Notes under the pieces: model-generated
What the model saw: the letters and a program-made list of their open reading frames with translations, nothing else
The model's database searches: none
Told to the model about the DNA's origin: nothing
Assembly (NCBI RefSeq): GCF_021390935.1
Contig: NZ_JAJPUI010000009.1
Coordinates: 186,001-250,000 of the forward strand
Origin: Streptomyces sp. CC228A
Lineage (GTDB): Bacteria; Actinomycetota; Actinomycetes; Streptomycetales; Streptomycetaceae
DNA length: 64,000 bases
Reading direction: 5' to 3'
Translations under genes and position numbers: made by a program
In this document: piece after piece, positions 17,089 through 25,943 of the stretch
How the letters are laid out: each line of letters opens with the position of its first letter
Numbering within the stretch: position 1 is the stretch's first letter

Positions 17089-17310
17089 GTGGCCAAGAAG
17101 CAAGGTGCCATCGAAATTGAGGGCACCGTGATCGAGTCCCTGCCGAACGCGATGTTCAAGGTGGAGCTCCAGAACGGTCACAAGGTCCTCGCGCACATCA
17201 GCGGCAAGATGCGGATGCACTACATCCGTATCCTCCCGGATGACCGGGTCGTCGTGGAGCTGTCTCCGTACGACCTGACGCGTGGCCGGATCGTCTACCG
17301 ATACAAGTAG
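17089..17310 (+). CDS. infA: translation initiation factor IF-1
   Basis: 73 residues from GTG 17089 (GAAGGGCG upstream). A single OB-fold: AKKQGAIEIEGTVIESLPNA, HISGKMRMHYIRILPDDRV, DLTRGRIVYRYK. Binds the 30S A site. Followed 56 bases later by rpmJ, the usual actinobacterial order infA-rpmJ-rpsM-rpsK. Confidence 0.98.
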   Translation: MAKKQGAIEIEGTVIESLPNAMFKVELQNGHKVLAHISGKMRMHYIRILPDDRVVVELSPYDLTRGRIVYRYK

Positions 17311-17366
17311 ATCTTGTCCGTGCCCCATTCCGCGGGGCGCTGGCACTGACCCGGAGAACCTCACCC

Positions 17367-17480
17367 ATGAAGGTCAAGCCGAGCGTCAAGACGATCTGCG
17401 ACAAGTGCAAGGTGATCCGCCGTCACGGCCGGGTCATGGTCATCTGCGAAAACCTGCGCCACAAGCAGCGCCAGGGCTGA
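17367..17480 (+). CDS. rpmJ: 50S ribosomal protein L36
   Basis: 37 residues: MKVKPSVKTICDKCKVIRRH...CENLRHKQRQG. The zinc ligands C-x2-C ... C ... H are all present, so this is the zinc-dependent form. One of the smallest ribosomal proteins. Confidence 0.97.
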   Translation: MKVKPSVKTICDKCKVIRRHGRVMVICENLRHKQRQG

Positions 17481-17546
17481 CGCACGCCGACCGACCTGCA
17501 CTCCGCAGTTCACGCGCGACGCAACGTTTTTCAGTACATACGCAGT

Positions 17547-17593
17547 GCCCGCCGGACCGGGGTTGCACCCGGTTGGCGACACCTCCGGCGGGG
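17547..17593 (+). promoter_or_regulatory. two-stem RNA-like structure upstream of rpsM
   Basis: Outer stem CCCGCCGGA (17548-17556) with TCCGGCGGG (17584-17592) encloses CCGGG/CCCGG around a GTTGCA loop. It lies ~80 bases before rpsM, the position of the S4-controlled leader in other bacteria; a regulatory role is inference only. Confidence 0.4.
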
Positions 17594-17672
17594 GCCGGGG
17601 ACCCGGAACGTACCTCGTACGGCGGCCGGGAACGGCACTGCGGAAGACCCCCGAGAACACAGGAGCCATTGA

Positions 17673-18053
17673 ATGGCACGCGTTTCCGGTGTCGACATCC
17701 CGCGCGACAAGCGCGTGGAGGTCGCACTCACCTACGTCTTCGGCATTGGCCGCACCCTGGCGCAGGAGACCCTCGCCGCCACTGGTGTGAACCCGAACAC
17801 CCGCGTTCGCGACCTGTCCGAAGAGGACCTGGTCAAGATCCGCGAGTACGTGGACAACAACATCAAGACCGAGGGTGACCTCCGCCGCGAGATCCAGGCC
17901 GACATCCGCCGCAAGGTCGAGATCGGCTGCTACCAGGGTCTGCGCCACCGCCGTGGTCTGCCGGTCCGCGGTCAGCGCACCAGCACGAACGCTCGTACCC
18001 GCAAGGGCCCGCGTCGCGCCATCGCCGGTAAGAAGAAGCCGGGCAAGAAGTAG
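17673..18053 (+). CDS. rpsM: 30S ribosomal protein S13
   Basis: 126 residues, MARVSGVDIPRDKRVEVALTYVFGIG start; helix-two-turn-helix core and the Arg/Lys-rich tail RGQRTSTNARTRKGPRRAI contacting P-site tRNA. CAGGAGCCATTGA precedes the ATG. Confidence 0.98.
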   Translation: MARVSGVDIPRDKRVEVALTYVFGIGRTLAQETLAATGVNPNTRVRDLSEEDLVKIREYVDNNIKTEGDLRREIQADIRRKVEIGCYQGLRHRRGLPVRGQRTSTNARTRKGPRRAIAGKKKPGKK

Positions 18054-18126
18054 TCCGCAGCGGACGAACCGTCCACGGTCTTCGCTCTTCGCTGTAGGAC
18101 CGACCACCTCCCGTAGGAGTTAAGAG

Positions 18127-18531
18127 ATGCCCCCCAAGGGACGTCAGGGCGCTGCCAAGAAGGTGCGCCGCAAGGAAAAGAAGAACGTCGCTCACGGCCA
18201 CGCGCACATCAAGAGCACGTTCAACAACACGATCGTCTCGATCACGGACCCGTCCGGCAACGTGATCTCCTGGGCCTCCGCTGGCCACGTCGGCTTCAAG
18301 GGCTCGCGCAAGTCGACCCCGTTCGCCGCGCAGATGGCCGCCGAGTCCGCCGCGCGTCGCGCCCAGGAGCACGGCATGCGCAAGGTCGACGTCTTCGTCA
18401 AGGGCCCGGGCTCCGGTCGTGAGACCGCGATCCGCTCCCTCCAGGCCACCGGCCTTGAGGTCGGCTCCATCCAGGACGTCACGCCGACCCCGCACAACGG
18501 CTGCCGCCCGCCGAAGCGCCGCCGCGTCTGA
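18127..18531 (+). CDS. rpsK: 30S ribosomal protein S11
   Basis: 134 residues: KKNVAHGHAHIKSTFNNTIV, then GSRKSTPFAAQMAAE and the C-terminal DVTPTPHNGCRPPKRRRV. Platform protein at the E site. GTAGGAGTTAAGAG precedes the ATG. Confidence 0.98.
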   Translation: MPPKGRQGAAKKVRRKEKKNVAHGHAHIKSTFNNTIVSITDPSGNVISWASAGHVGFKGSRKSTPFAAQMAAESAARRAQEHGMRKVDVFVKGPGSGRETAIRSLQATGLEVGSIQDVTPTPHNGCRPPKRRRV

Positions 18532-18616
18532 CGTGGGTGCGGCGCGGTCTCCGTGTGAGCGGAGGTGACCCGCGCCGCCGCGTCCGACACTGCGCGCTCC
18601 GCATCGCTTGAGGTCC

Positions 18617-18688
18617 GGGCGGTACGCCTCTTTTCCGGCGTGCCGCCCGTACCCTTGCTAAGTAACAGCACCGGGCAGCCGCCCGGTG
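18617..18688 (+). promoter_or_regulatory. two hairpins between rpsK and rpoA
   Basis: GGGCGGTACGCC/GGCGTGCCGCCC (18617-18648, one U-G pair, U-rich 8-nt loop) and CACCGGGC-AGCC-GCCCGGTG (18669-18688). They occupy the 205-base gap where many bacteria carry rpsD. Function could be attenuation or mRNA processing before rpoA. Confidence 0.5.
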
Positions 18689-18736
18689 GCCGAGGACGTC
18701 AAATAGCGGGCGTCCACGACTGAAGGACACATCACC

Positions 18737-19759
18737 ATGCTGATCGCTCAGCGTCCCTCGCTGACCGAAGAGGTTGTCGACGAGTACCGCTCGCGGTTCG
18801 TCATCGAGCCGCTGGAGCCCGGCTTCGGCTACACGCTCGGCAACTCCCTCCGTCGCACCCTCCTCTCCTCCATCCCCGGTGCCGCTGTCACCAGCATCCG
18901 CATCGACGGGGTCCTGCACGAGTTCACCACCGTGCCGGGCGTCAAGGAGGACGTCACCGACCTGATCCTCAACATCAAGCAGCTCGTCGTCTCCTCGGAG
19001 CACGACGAGCCCGTCGTGATGTACCTGCGCAAGCAGGGCCCGGGTCTGGTCACCGCCGCCGACATCGCGCCCCCGGCCGGTGTCGAGGTGCACAACCCCG
19101 ACCTCGTCCTCGCCACGCTCAACAGCAAGGGCAAGCTGGAGATGGAGCTGACCGTCGAGCGCGGTCGCGGCTACGTCTCCGCGGTGCAGAACAAGCAGGT
19201 GGGCCAGGAGATCGGCCGCATCCCGGTCGACTCCATCTACTCGCCCGTCCTGAAGGTGACCTACAAGGTCGAGGCCACCCGAGTCGAGCAGCGCACCGAC
19301 TTCGACAAGCTGATCGTCGACGTCGAGACCAAGCAGGCCATGCGGCCGCGCGACGCCATGGCGTCCGCGGGCAAGACGCTGGTCGAGCTGTTCGGTCTCG
19401 CCCGCGAGCTGAACATCGACGCCGAGGGCATCGACATGGGCCCGTCCCCCACGGACGCCGCCCTGGCCGCCGACCTGGCGCTGCCCATCGAGGAGCTGGA
19501 GCTCACCGTCCGCTCCTACAACTGCCTCAAGCGCGAGGGCATCCACTCCGTGGGCGAGCTCGTCGCCCGCTCCGAGGCCGACCTGCTCGACATCCGCAAC
19601 TTCGGTGCGAAGTCGATCGACGAGGTCAAGGCGAAGCTGGCCGGCATGGGCCTGGCCCTCAAGGACAGCCCGCCCGGATTCGACCCGACCTCCGCCGCCG
19701 ACACCTTCGGCGCGGACGACGACGCCGACTCCGGCTTCGTCGAGACCGAGCAGTACTGA
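18737..19759 (+). CDS. rpoA: RNA polymerase alpha subunit
   Basis: 340 residues. N-terminal dimerisation/assembly domain (EPLEPGFGYTLGNSLRRTLLSSIPG, shown only in part by residues 26-50) and the C-terminal DNA/activator-binding domain from ~250 (LPIEELELTVRSYNCLKREG, RNFGAKSIDEVK). The tail is acidic, as in other actinobacteria. Confidence 0.98.
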   Translation: MLIAQRPSLTEEVVDEYRSRFVIEPLEPGFGYTLGNSLRRTLLSSIPGAAVTSIRIDGVLHEFTTVPGVKEDVTDLILNIKQLVVSSEHDEPVVMYLRKQGPGLVTAADIAPPAGVEVHNPDLVLATLNSKGKLEMELTVERGRGYVSAVQNKQVGQEIGRIPVDSIYSPVLKVTYKVEATRVEQRTDFDKLIVDVETKQAMRPRDAMASAGKTLVELFGLARELNIDAEGIDMGPSPTDAALAADLALPIEELELTVRSYNCLKREGIHSVGELVARSEADLLDIRNFGAKSIDEVKAKLAGMGLALKDSPPGFDPTSAADTFGADDDADSGFVETEQY

Positions 19760-19777
19760 CCGAGCGGTACCGACCGA

Positions 19778-19806
19778 CCGGGGCGGCCCCCAGCGGACCG
19801 CCCCGG
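19778..19806 (+). promoter_or_regulatory. hairpin between rpoA and rplQ
   Basis: CCGGGGCGG (19778-19786) and CCGCCCCGG (19798-19806), perfect 9-bp stem, 11-nt loop. Partial terminator or stabiliser within the operon. Confidence 0.45.
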
Positions 19807-19923
19807 CCGGCACCGGCACCACCGAGCCCCCGCGCTCACGCGATTGCTGCCCGCAGGCACCCGCCTGCGGGGTCCTGACACCGGTACCTGACACGGCCGG
19901 TGCAGATCACAAGGAGAAACACC

Positions 19924-20418
19924 ATGCCGAAGCCCGCCAAGGGCGCCCGTCTGGGCGGCAGCGCTGCGCACGAGAAGCTGCTCCTCGCGAACCTCGCGAA
20001 GTCGCTCTTCGAGCACGGCCGCATCACCACCACCGAGGCCAAGGCCCGCCGCCTGCGCCCCGTCGCCGAGCGCCTGATCACCAAGGCGAAGAAGGGCGAC
20101 ATCCACAACCGTCGCCTGGTGCTGCAGACGATCACGGACAAGGGCGTCGTCCACACGCTCTTCACCGAGATCGCCCCGCGCTACGCCGAGCGCCCGGGTG
20201 GCTACACCCGCATCACGAAGATCGGCAACCGTCGTGGCGACAACGCCCCGATGGCGGTCATCGAGCTGGTCGAGGGCGAGATCGCCAAGAAGGCGACCGT
20301 CGCCGAGGCCGAGGCCGCGACCAAGCGTGCGGTGAAGGAGGCCGACGAGGCCAAGGCCACCGAGGCCAAGGCCGACGAGGCCGCCGAGGCTCCGGCCGAG
20401 GAGACCAAGGAGGCCTGA
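19924..20418 (+). CDS. rplQ: 50S ribosomal protein L17
   Basis: 164 residues, starting MPKPAKGARLGGSAAHEKLL at ATG 19924 with AAGGAG upstream. The core (RITTTEAKARRLRPVAERLI) is followed by a ~45-residue Ala/Glu/Lys-rich tail typical of actinobacteria. Last gene of the ribosomal block, before a strong terminator. Confidence 0.97.
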   Translation: MPKPAKGARLGGSAAHEKLLLANLAKSLFEHGRITTTEAKARRLRPVAERLITKAKKGDIHNRRLVLQTITDKGVVHTLFTEIAPRYAERPGGYTRITKIGNRRGDNAPMAVIELVEGEIAKKATVAEAEAATKRAVKEADEAKATEAKADEAAEAPAEETKEA

Positions 20419-20485
20419 GCCTCCTCCCCTCCGGCGTGAGCGGGGGTGGACCGGAGGCCGGAGGGCCTCCCGAGCTACGGCTCTG

Positions 20486-20514
20486 ACGGGCCCGTCCCCC
20501 TGGGACGGGCCCGT
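20486..20514 (+). terminator. terminator of the ribosomal supercluster
   Basis: ACGGGCCCGTCC and GGACGGGCCCGT form a perfect 12-bp stem with loop CCCTG, 68 bases after rplQ, followed by TTCCGTGTG. Confidence 0.75.
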
Positions 20515-20547
20515 TCCGTGTGAGGTGGGGTCTGAGAGGATCGTGGC

Positions 20548-21423
20548 GTGAGCGATGAGGCGGAGCCCGGTTTCGTACGGGTGCGGCTGGACCTGTCGTA
20601 CGACGGCAGGGACTTCCACGGCTGGGCCAAGCAGGCCGGCGGGCAGCGCACCGTGCAGGGCGAGATCGAGGACGCGCTGCGCACGGTGACGCGGTCCTCG
20701 GAGACGTACGAGCTGACCGTCGCCGGGCGGACCGACGCCGGGGTGCACGCCCGCGGCCAGGTCGCGCACGTCGACCTGCCGCAGGCCGTGTGGGACGCGC
20801 ACCGGGAGAAGCTGCTGCGGCGGCTCGCCGGGCGGCTGCCGCACGACGTGCGGATCTGGCGCGTGGAGGAGGCGCCCCCGGGGTTCAACGCCCGGTTCTC
20901 CGCGATCTGGCGGCGCTACGCCTACCGCGTCACCGACGACCCCGGCGGCGTCGACCCGCTGCTGCGCGGCCACGTCCTCTGGCACGACTGGCCGCTCGAC
21001 GTCGACGCCATGAACGCCGCCGCCGAGACGCTGCTCGGCGAGCACGACTTCGCCGCGTACTGCAAGCGGCGCGACGGGGCCACCACCATCCGCACGCTCC
21101 AGGAGCTGCGGTGGGAGCGGCTGCCCAGCGGCGTCCTGGAGGCCACCGTGCGGGCCGACGCCTTCTGCCACAACATGGTGCGCTCGCTCGTCGGGGCGAT
21201 GCTGTTCGTCGGCGACGGGCACCGGGGCGCGGAGTGGCCCGCGAAGGTGCTGGCCGCGCGGGTGCGGGACTCCGCCGTCCACGTCGTACGGCCCCACGGG
21301 CTCACGCTGGAGGAGGTCGGCTACCCGGCGGACGAGCTGCTGGCCGCCCGCAGCCGGGAGGCCCGCAACAAGCGCTCCCTGCCGTCACTGACCGCCGGAG
21401 GCGGGGGCGGTGGCTGCTGCTGA
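20548..21423 (+). CDS. truA: tRNA pseudouridine(38-40) synthase TruA
   Basis: 291 residues from GTG 20548. Modifies U38-U40 of the tRNA anticodon arm. Catalytic Asp in AGRTDAGVHARGQVAHVD; RFSAIWRRYAYRV and CHNMVRSLVGAML are family motifs. Unusual Gly-rich, double-Cys end (GGGGGGCC). Its last 39 bases overlap the 3' end of the convergent membrane-protein gene. Confidence 0.96.
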   Translation: MSDEAEPGFVRVRLDLSYDGRDFHGWAKQAGGQRTVQGEIEDALRTVTRSSETYELTVAGRTDAGVHARGQVAHVDLPQAVWDAHREKLLRRLAGRLPHDVRIWRVEEAPPGFNARFSAIWRRYAYRVTDDPGGVDPLLRGHVLWHDWPLDVDAMNAAAETLLGEHDFAAYCKRRDGATTIRTLQELRWERLPSGVLEATVRADAFCHNMVRSLVGAMLFVGDGHRGAEWPAKVLAARVRDSAVHVVRPHGLTLEEVGYPADELLAARSREARNKRSLPSLTAGGGGGGCC

Positions 21424-22476
21424 CGCCTGGGCGCGGCCCCGGGCGTAGATCTGGTTGAAGGTGAAGGCGCCCAGGTCGTCGCTGGTCTTGAAGACGGCGG
21501 CGTCCTGCTGGGTGACCTTGCGGCCGTCGGTGAAGCCGGCCTGTGTGAAGTAGGCGTAGCGGCCGAGCGCGTTCGAGCGGCGCAGGCAGACCGTGGCGCG
21601 GCAGAAGCCGTCGACGCCGTCGCCGGCCAGGGGCGCGATGCCGCCCTTGGCGTCCTGCTTGGCCTTGAGGGCCGCGGCCTGGTCCTTGAAGAGGGCGACA
21701 CCGACAGTGACGGCGACCCCGTCCCGCTCGTAGGTGGCGCGGATCACGCGGGTGCAGCCGTGCTTCTGGAGGACGGCGCCGAGACCGTCCTTGCCGGCGC
21801 CCGCGCAGTTCGTCGTGGAGGCGACGGCGCCCTTCCGGTAGACGCGGTCCTCCATGGTGAGCTTCTTGCCGGGGAACAGGTCCTCCGGTGCGAGCGGCGC
21901 CCGGTCCTTCTCCGCGGTGGTGAGGAAGTCCATCGGGTCCGGTGGGGGAGCGGGCGCGACCGAGGAGAACGACGGCGCGGGTCCGGCCGTCTCCGCGGGG
22001 ATCTCGGGGCCGCCGGGGGCGGTCGCGGCGCTGCCGGCGGGGGCCTGCGCGGTGGTGTCCTTGTTCGCCGCGGTCACGGCGACCGCGACGATGGTGCCGA
22101 TGGCGGCGACGGCAAGGAGGCCGCCGCCGGCCAGCATGAGGCGCTTGCGGCGCTGCCGGGCCGCGGAGGCATCGGCGAGGGCGCCCCAGTCCGGGGTGTG
22201 CGCGTCGGAGGCCGCCGCGCCGAAGGGGCCGCTCCCGCTGCCGAAGGGGCTGCTGCCCCCGCTTCCGAAGGGCTGCGCGGGCTGCTGCCCGTACGGTGCG
22301 CCGTACGGCTCCGCGGGCTGCTGCCCGCCGTACGGGTCGGCCGACTGACCGCCGTACGGGTCGCCGTACGGCCCGCCGTACTGTCCCCCCGGCTGCTGTC
22401 CGTGCGGCGGCGGGCCGAAGCCCTGCCCGCCCTGCTGCTGCGGCTCCTGCGGCCACTGCGGTCCCCCAAAGCTCAT
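21385..22476 (-). CDS. Pro/Gly-rich single-pass membrane protein
   Basis: 363 residues. N-terminal ~105 residues are Pro/Gly/Gln/Tyr-rich repeats (PYGGQ, EPYGAPYGQQP), cytosolic; one membrane segment at ~113-135 (LMLAGGGLLAVAAIGTIVAVAV); the outer part has four Cys (NCAGAG, GCTRVIRATY, FCRATVCLR) that could form disulfides. ATG 22476 was preferred over 22485 because AGGA sits six bases before it. Function unknown; divergently placed from the ABC-F gene and convergent with truA. Confidence 0.8.
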   Translation of the reverse strand: MSFGGPQWPQEPQQQGGQGFGPPPHGQQPGGQYGGPYGDPYGGQSADPYGGQQPAEPYGAPYGQQPAQPFGSGGSSPFGSGSGPFGAAASDAHTPDWGALADASAARQRRKRLMLAGGGLLAVAAIGTIVAVAVTAANKDTTAQAPAGSAATAPGGPEIPAETAGPAPSFSSVAPAPPPDPMDFLTTAEKDRAPLAPEDLFPGKKLTMEDRVYRKGAVASTTNCAGAGKDGLGAVLQKHGCTRVIRATYERDGVAVTVGVALFKDQAAALKAKQDAKGGIAPLAGDGVDGFCRATVCLRRSNALGRYAYFTQAGFTDGRKVTQQDAAVFKTSDDLGAFTFNQIYARGRAQASAAATAPASGGQ

Positions 22477-22553
22477 GCCGCGCATCCTAGACCGGGCGGA
22501 CCGGTCGGAAATCCGTTGGGCCGACGGCCGCCGGGCCGGGGAGAATGCGCGCC

Positions 22554-24176
22554 ATGGGGCATGTCGAGGTCGCGCATCTGGAGTACTACCTGCCGGACGG
22601 ACGGGCGCTGCTCGCCGACGCGTCGTTCCGGGTCGGCGAGGGGGCTGTCGTGGCCCTCGTCGGGGCCAACGGCGCGGGGAAGACGACGCTCCTGCGGCTG
22701 ATCGCAGGGGAGTTGCAGCCGCACGGCGGCTCGGTGTCGGTGAGCGGCGGCCTCGGGGTGATGCCGCAGTTCGTGGGGTCCGTACGGGACGAGCGGACGG
22801 TGCGGGACCTGCTGGTGTCGGTGGCGCCGCCGGGGATCCGCGCGGCCGCGCGGGAGGTCGACGAGGCCGAGCACCTCGTCATGACCGTGGACGACGAGGC
22901 CGCGCAGCTGCGGTACGCGCAGGCACTCAGCGACTGGGCCGAGGTGCGCGGGTACGAGTCCGAGACCCTCTGGGACGTGTGCACGACGGCCGCGCTGGGC
23001 GTGCCGTACGAGAAGGCCCAGTGGCGGCAGGTGCGCACCCTCAGCGGCGGCGAGCAGAAGCGGCTGGTGCTGGAGGCGCTGCTGCGCGGCCCCGACCAGG
23101 TGCTGCTGCTGGACGAGCCGGACAACTACCTGGACGTGCCCGGCAAGCGGTGGCTGGAGGAGCGGCTCGCGGAGACCCGCAAGACCGTGCTGTTCATCTC
23201 CCACGACCGGGAGCTGCTGGCCCGGGCCGCGCAGAAGATCGTGGCCGTGGAGCCGGGCCCCGCCGGGTCGGACGTGTGGGTGCACGGCGGAGGTTTCGAC
23301 ACCTTCCACGAGGCGCGGCGGGAGCGGTTCGCCCGGTTCGAGGAGCTCAAGCGGCGCTGGGAGGAGAAGCACGCCCAGCTGAAGAAGCTCGTGGCCACCC
23401 TGCGGCAGGCCGCCTCCGTCAGCCACGAGATGGCGTCCCGGTACGCGGCGGCGCAGACGCGGCTGCGGAAGTTCGAGGAGGCGGGGCCGCCGCCGGAGCC
23501 GCCGCGCGAGCAGGACATCCGGATGCGGCTGCGCGGCGGGCGCACCGGGCTGCGCGCGGTGACCTGCGAGCGGCTGGAGCTCACCGGCCTGATGCGCCCC
23601 TTCGACCTGGAGGTCTTCTACGGCGAGCGGGTCGCCGTACTGGGCTCGAACGGGTCGGGCAAGTCGCACTTCCTGCGGCTGCTGGCCGGCGACCCGTCCG
23701 TCGCCCACACGGGGCACTGGAAGCTGGGCGCGCGCGTCGTGCCCGGCCACTTCGCGCAGACCCACGCGCACCCCGAGCTGGAGGGCCGCACACTCGTCGA
23801 CATCCTGTGGACCGAGCACGCCAAGGACCGGGGCGGCGCGATGTCGGCGCTGCGCAGGTACGAGCTGGAGCGCCAGGGCGACCAGGGCTTCGACCGGCTG
23901 TCCGGCGGGCAGCAGGCGCGGTTCCAGATCCTGCTGCTGGAGCTGTCCGGGACGACGGCGCTGCTGCTGGACGAGCCGACGGACAACCTGGACCTGGAGT
24001 CGGCGGAGGCGCTCCAGGCCGGGTTGGAGGCGTACGAGGGGACGGTGCTGGCGGTGACGCACGACCGCTGGTTCGCCCGCTCCTTCGACCGGTTCCTGGT
24101 GTTCGGCGCGGACGGAGTCGTACGGGAGACGTCGGAGCCCGTGTGGGACGAGCGGAGGGTGCAGCGGGCACGGTGA
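22554..24176 (+). CDS. ABC-F family ATPase
   Basis: 540 residues, two ABC domains in tandem and no membrane segment. Walker A: GANGAGKTT and GSNGSGKSH (the second ends in His rather than Thr/Ser); signatures LSGGEQKR and LSGGQQAR; Walker B LLLDEPDNYLD and LLLDEPTDNLD. The charged linker from ~235-310 is the P-site-tRNA interaction motif of the family. Such proteins act on stalled ribosomes or give antibiotic protection; no specificity can be assigned. ATG 22554 was preferred for ribosome-site spacing; an ATG at 22545 adds three residues. Confidence 0.93.
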   Translation: MGHVEVAHLEYYLPDGRALLADASFRVGEGAVVALVGANGAGKTTLLRLIAGELQPHGGSVSVSGGLGVMPQFVGSVRDERTVRDLLVSVAPPGIRAAAREVDEAEHLVMTVDDEAAQLRYAQALSDWAEVRGYESETLWDVCTTAALGVPYEKAQWRQVRTLSGGEQKRLVLEALLRGPDQVLLLDEPDNYLDVPGKRWLEERLAETRKTVLFISHDRELLARAAQKIVAVEPGPAGSDVWVHGGGFDTFHEARRERFARFEELKRRWEEKHAQLKKLVATLRQAASVSHEMASRYAAAQTRLRKFEEAGPPPEPPREQDIRMRLRGGRTGLRAVTCERLELTGLMRPFDLEVFYGERVAVLGSNGSGKSHFLRLLAGDPSVAHTGHWKLGARVVPGHFAQTHAHPELEGRTLVDILWTEHAKDRGGAMSALRRYELERQGDQGFDRLSGGQQARFQILLLELSGTTALLLDEPTDNLDLESAEALQAGLEAYEGTVLAVTHDRWFARSFDRFLVFGADGVVRETSEPVWDERRVQRAR

Positions 24177-24331
24177 GGGGCGGGGCGGTGGGGCGCGGCA
24201 CGGCTCGGTGTGGCCCGCGTCACCGCAGGTCCGCGGGGCGGTGTGCGAGCGGCGCCCCTCGTGGGCGCGGCTCGTGGGCGCGGCGGTGGCCGTGGCGCGG
24301 GGGCCGTACGGAGGTGCCGGGGTGCGTAGGC

Positions 24332-24545
24332 GGGGCGGCGGTGCACGGGGGCAGGGGCCCCTGGGCGGCGGTGCAGGGGTGCGGGGCGCCCCGGGGCGGC
24401 GGTGCGCGCCGCGATACGGGATGTGCCCGGGGCGGTGGTGCGCGGGGGGTGCGGGGTGTGCAGTGGGACGGCGGTGCACGGTGCGCGGGGTGTGCAGTGG
24501 GGCGGTGGGGCACGGAGTGCGAGGTGCGCCCCGGGACGGCGGTGC
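24332..24545 (+). repeat. degenerate minisatellite, seven GGGGCGGCGGTGC-type units
   Basis: Copies of GGG(G/A)CGG(C/T)GGTGC start at 24332, 24363, 24393, 24429, 24465, 24499 and 24533, spaced 30-36 bases. It fills the gap between the ABC-F gene and the rplM promoter. Nothing else is seen in 24,177-24,585. Confidence 0.7.
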
Positions 24546-24589
24546 AGGGGCTACGGGCGTGTGCCGCGCAGCGTCGGCGCGGGGTCGTT

Positions 24590-24618
24590 TTGACCCGGGT
24601 GGGGGACACGCGTATTCT
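24590..24618 (+). promoter_or_regulatory. rplM-rpsI promoter
   Basis: TTGACC (24590-24595), exactly 17 bases, TATTCT (24613-24618): the best promoter match in the window. It would give a leader of ~175 nt before rplM, within which CTCACGTGAG (24651-24660) is a perfect palindrome. Confidence 0.65.
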
Positions 24619-24800
24619 CTTGGTTCGTTATGCGTATTGGCTTGCTCGATCTCACGTGAGAGGCCGTTACGCCGGTCCACCGGGCCGATGACCAGCGACC
24701 AGCACGCGGTTTGCGTCACCGACGTGCGGTTCTTGGCTGTCGTGATCGTCCGTGGTGGCCTTGACAGGACCCACTCACTGAAGAAGCGAAGGCTACGACC

Positions 24801-25244
24801 GTGCGTACGTACAGCCCCAAGCCCGGCGATGTGACTCGCCAGTGGCACGTGATCGACGCCCAGGACATCGTCCTGGGTCGCCTGGCATCCACTGCCGCCA
24901 GCCTCCTGCGGGGCAAGCACAAGGCGATCTACGCGCCGCACGTTGACACCGGTGACTTCGTCATCATCATCAACGCTGACAAGGTGCACCTGTCCGGCAA
25001 CAAGCGGACCCAGAAGATGGCCTACCGCCACTCCGGCTACCCGGGTGGTCTGCGCTCCGTCCGCTACGACGAGCTGCTGGAGAAGAACCCCGAGAAGGCC
25101 ATCGAGAAGGCCGTCAAGGGCATGCTCCCCAAGAACTCCCTGGGCCGCCAGATGCTCTCGAAGCTGAAGGTCTACGCGGGTGAGAACCACCCGCACGCTG
25201 CTCAGCAGCCGGTCCCGTTCGAGATCACCCAGGTCGCGCAGTAA
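24801..25244 (+). CDS. rplM: 50S ribosomal protein L13
   Basis: 147 residues from GTG 24801. Starts MRTYSPKPGDVTRQWHVIDA; GKHKAIYAPHVDTGDFVIIINA and AVKGMLPKNSLGRQM are diagnostic. Early 50S assembly protein; forms the conserved rplM-rpsI operon with a 41-base gap. Confidence 0.97.
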   Translation: MRTYSPKPGDVTRQWHVIDAQDIVLGRLASTAASLLRGKHKAIYAPHVDTGDFVIIINADKVHLSGNKRTQKMAYRHSGYPGGLRSVRYDELLEKNPEKAIEKAVKGMLPKNSLGRQMLSKLKVYAGENHPHAAQQPVPFEITQVAQ

Positions 25245-25285
25245 GTCCGGCCACCCCCTAAGACGAAAAGAATCTGAGGAGAATC

Positions 25286-25804
25286 GTGGCCGAGACCACC
25301 CCTGAGACCCCCGTCGACGAGTTCGAGGGCGTCGAGGAGTACACCACCGAGACCGAGACCGAGACCGTCGAGGGCGACTACACGTCCGAGTCCCTCGCCT
25401 CCCGCTTCGGCGAGCCGCAGCCGGCCGCCGGCCTGGGTCGCCGCAAGAACGCCATCGCCCGCGTCCGGATCGTTCCGGGCACCGGCAAGTGGAAGATCAA
25501 CGGTCGCACCCTCGAGGACTACTTCCCGAACAAGGTGCACCAGCAGGAAGTCAACGAGCCCTTCAAGGTGCTGGAGCTCGAAGGCCGCTACGACGTCGTC
25601 GCCCGCATCGCGGGTGGCGGTGTCTCCGGCCAGGCCGGTGCGCTCCGCCTGGGTGTCGCCCGTGCGCTGAACGAGGCGGACGTCGACAACAACCGCGGCG
25701 CGCTGAAGAAGGCGGGCTTCCTGCGCCGCGACGACCGTGCGGTCGAGCGCAAGAAGGCCGGTCTGAAGAAGGCCCGTAAGGCTCCGCAGTACAGCAAGCG
25801 CTAA
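25286..25804 (+). CDS. rpsI: 30S ribosomal protein S9
   Basis: 172 residues from GTG 25286 (AGGAGAATC upstream). An acidic N-terminal extension of ~45 residues (ETTPETPVDEFEGVEEYTTE) precedes the conserved core GRRKNAIARVRIVPGTG; ends in KAPQYSKR, the tail that touches P-site tRNA. Confidence 0.97.
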   Translation: MAETTPETPVDEFEGVEEYTTETETETVEGDYTSESLASRFGEPQPAAGLGRRKNAIARVRIVPGTGKWKINGRTLEDYFPNKVHQQEVNEPFKVLELEGRYDVVARIAGGGVSGQAGALRLGVARALNEADVDNNRGALKKAGFLRRDDRAVERKKAGLKKARKAPQYSKR

Positions 25805-25843
25805 GCCGCGCCTGCGCGAGCTGCTCGGTCTGCTCGTAAGGTA

Positions 25844-25877
25844 CGCCCCGGTGGCACATTCGTGTGCCGCCGGGGCG
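25844..25877 (+). terminator. terminator of rplM-rpsI with UUCG loop
   Basis: 15-bp stem (25844-25858 with 25863-25877, one U-G) closed by TTCG, 40 bases after rpsI. Confidence 0.75.
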
Positions 25878-25943
25878 CGCCCCTTTCAGGGGCCGATGGC
25901 GGGCGTCGCTGGGGACGGCCGTGGAACGCAATGGAGGACAGCT

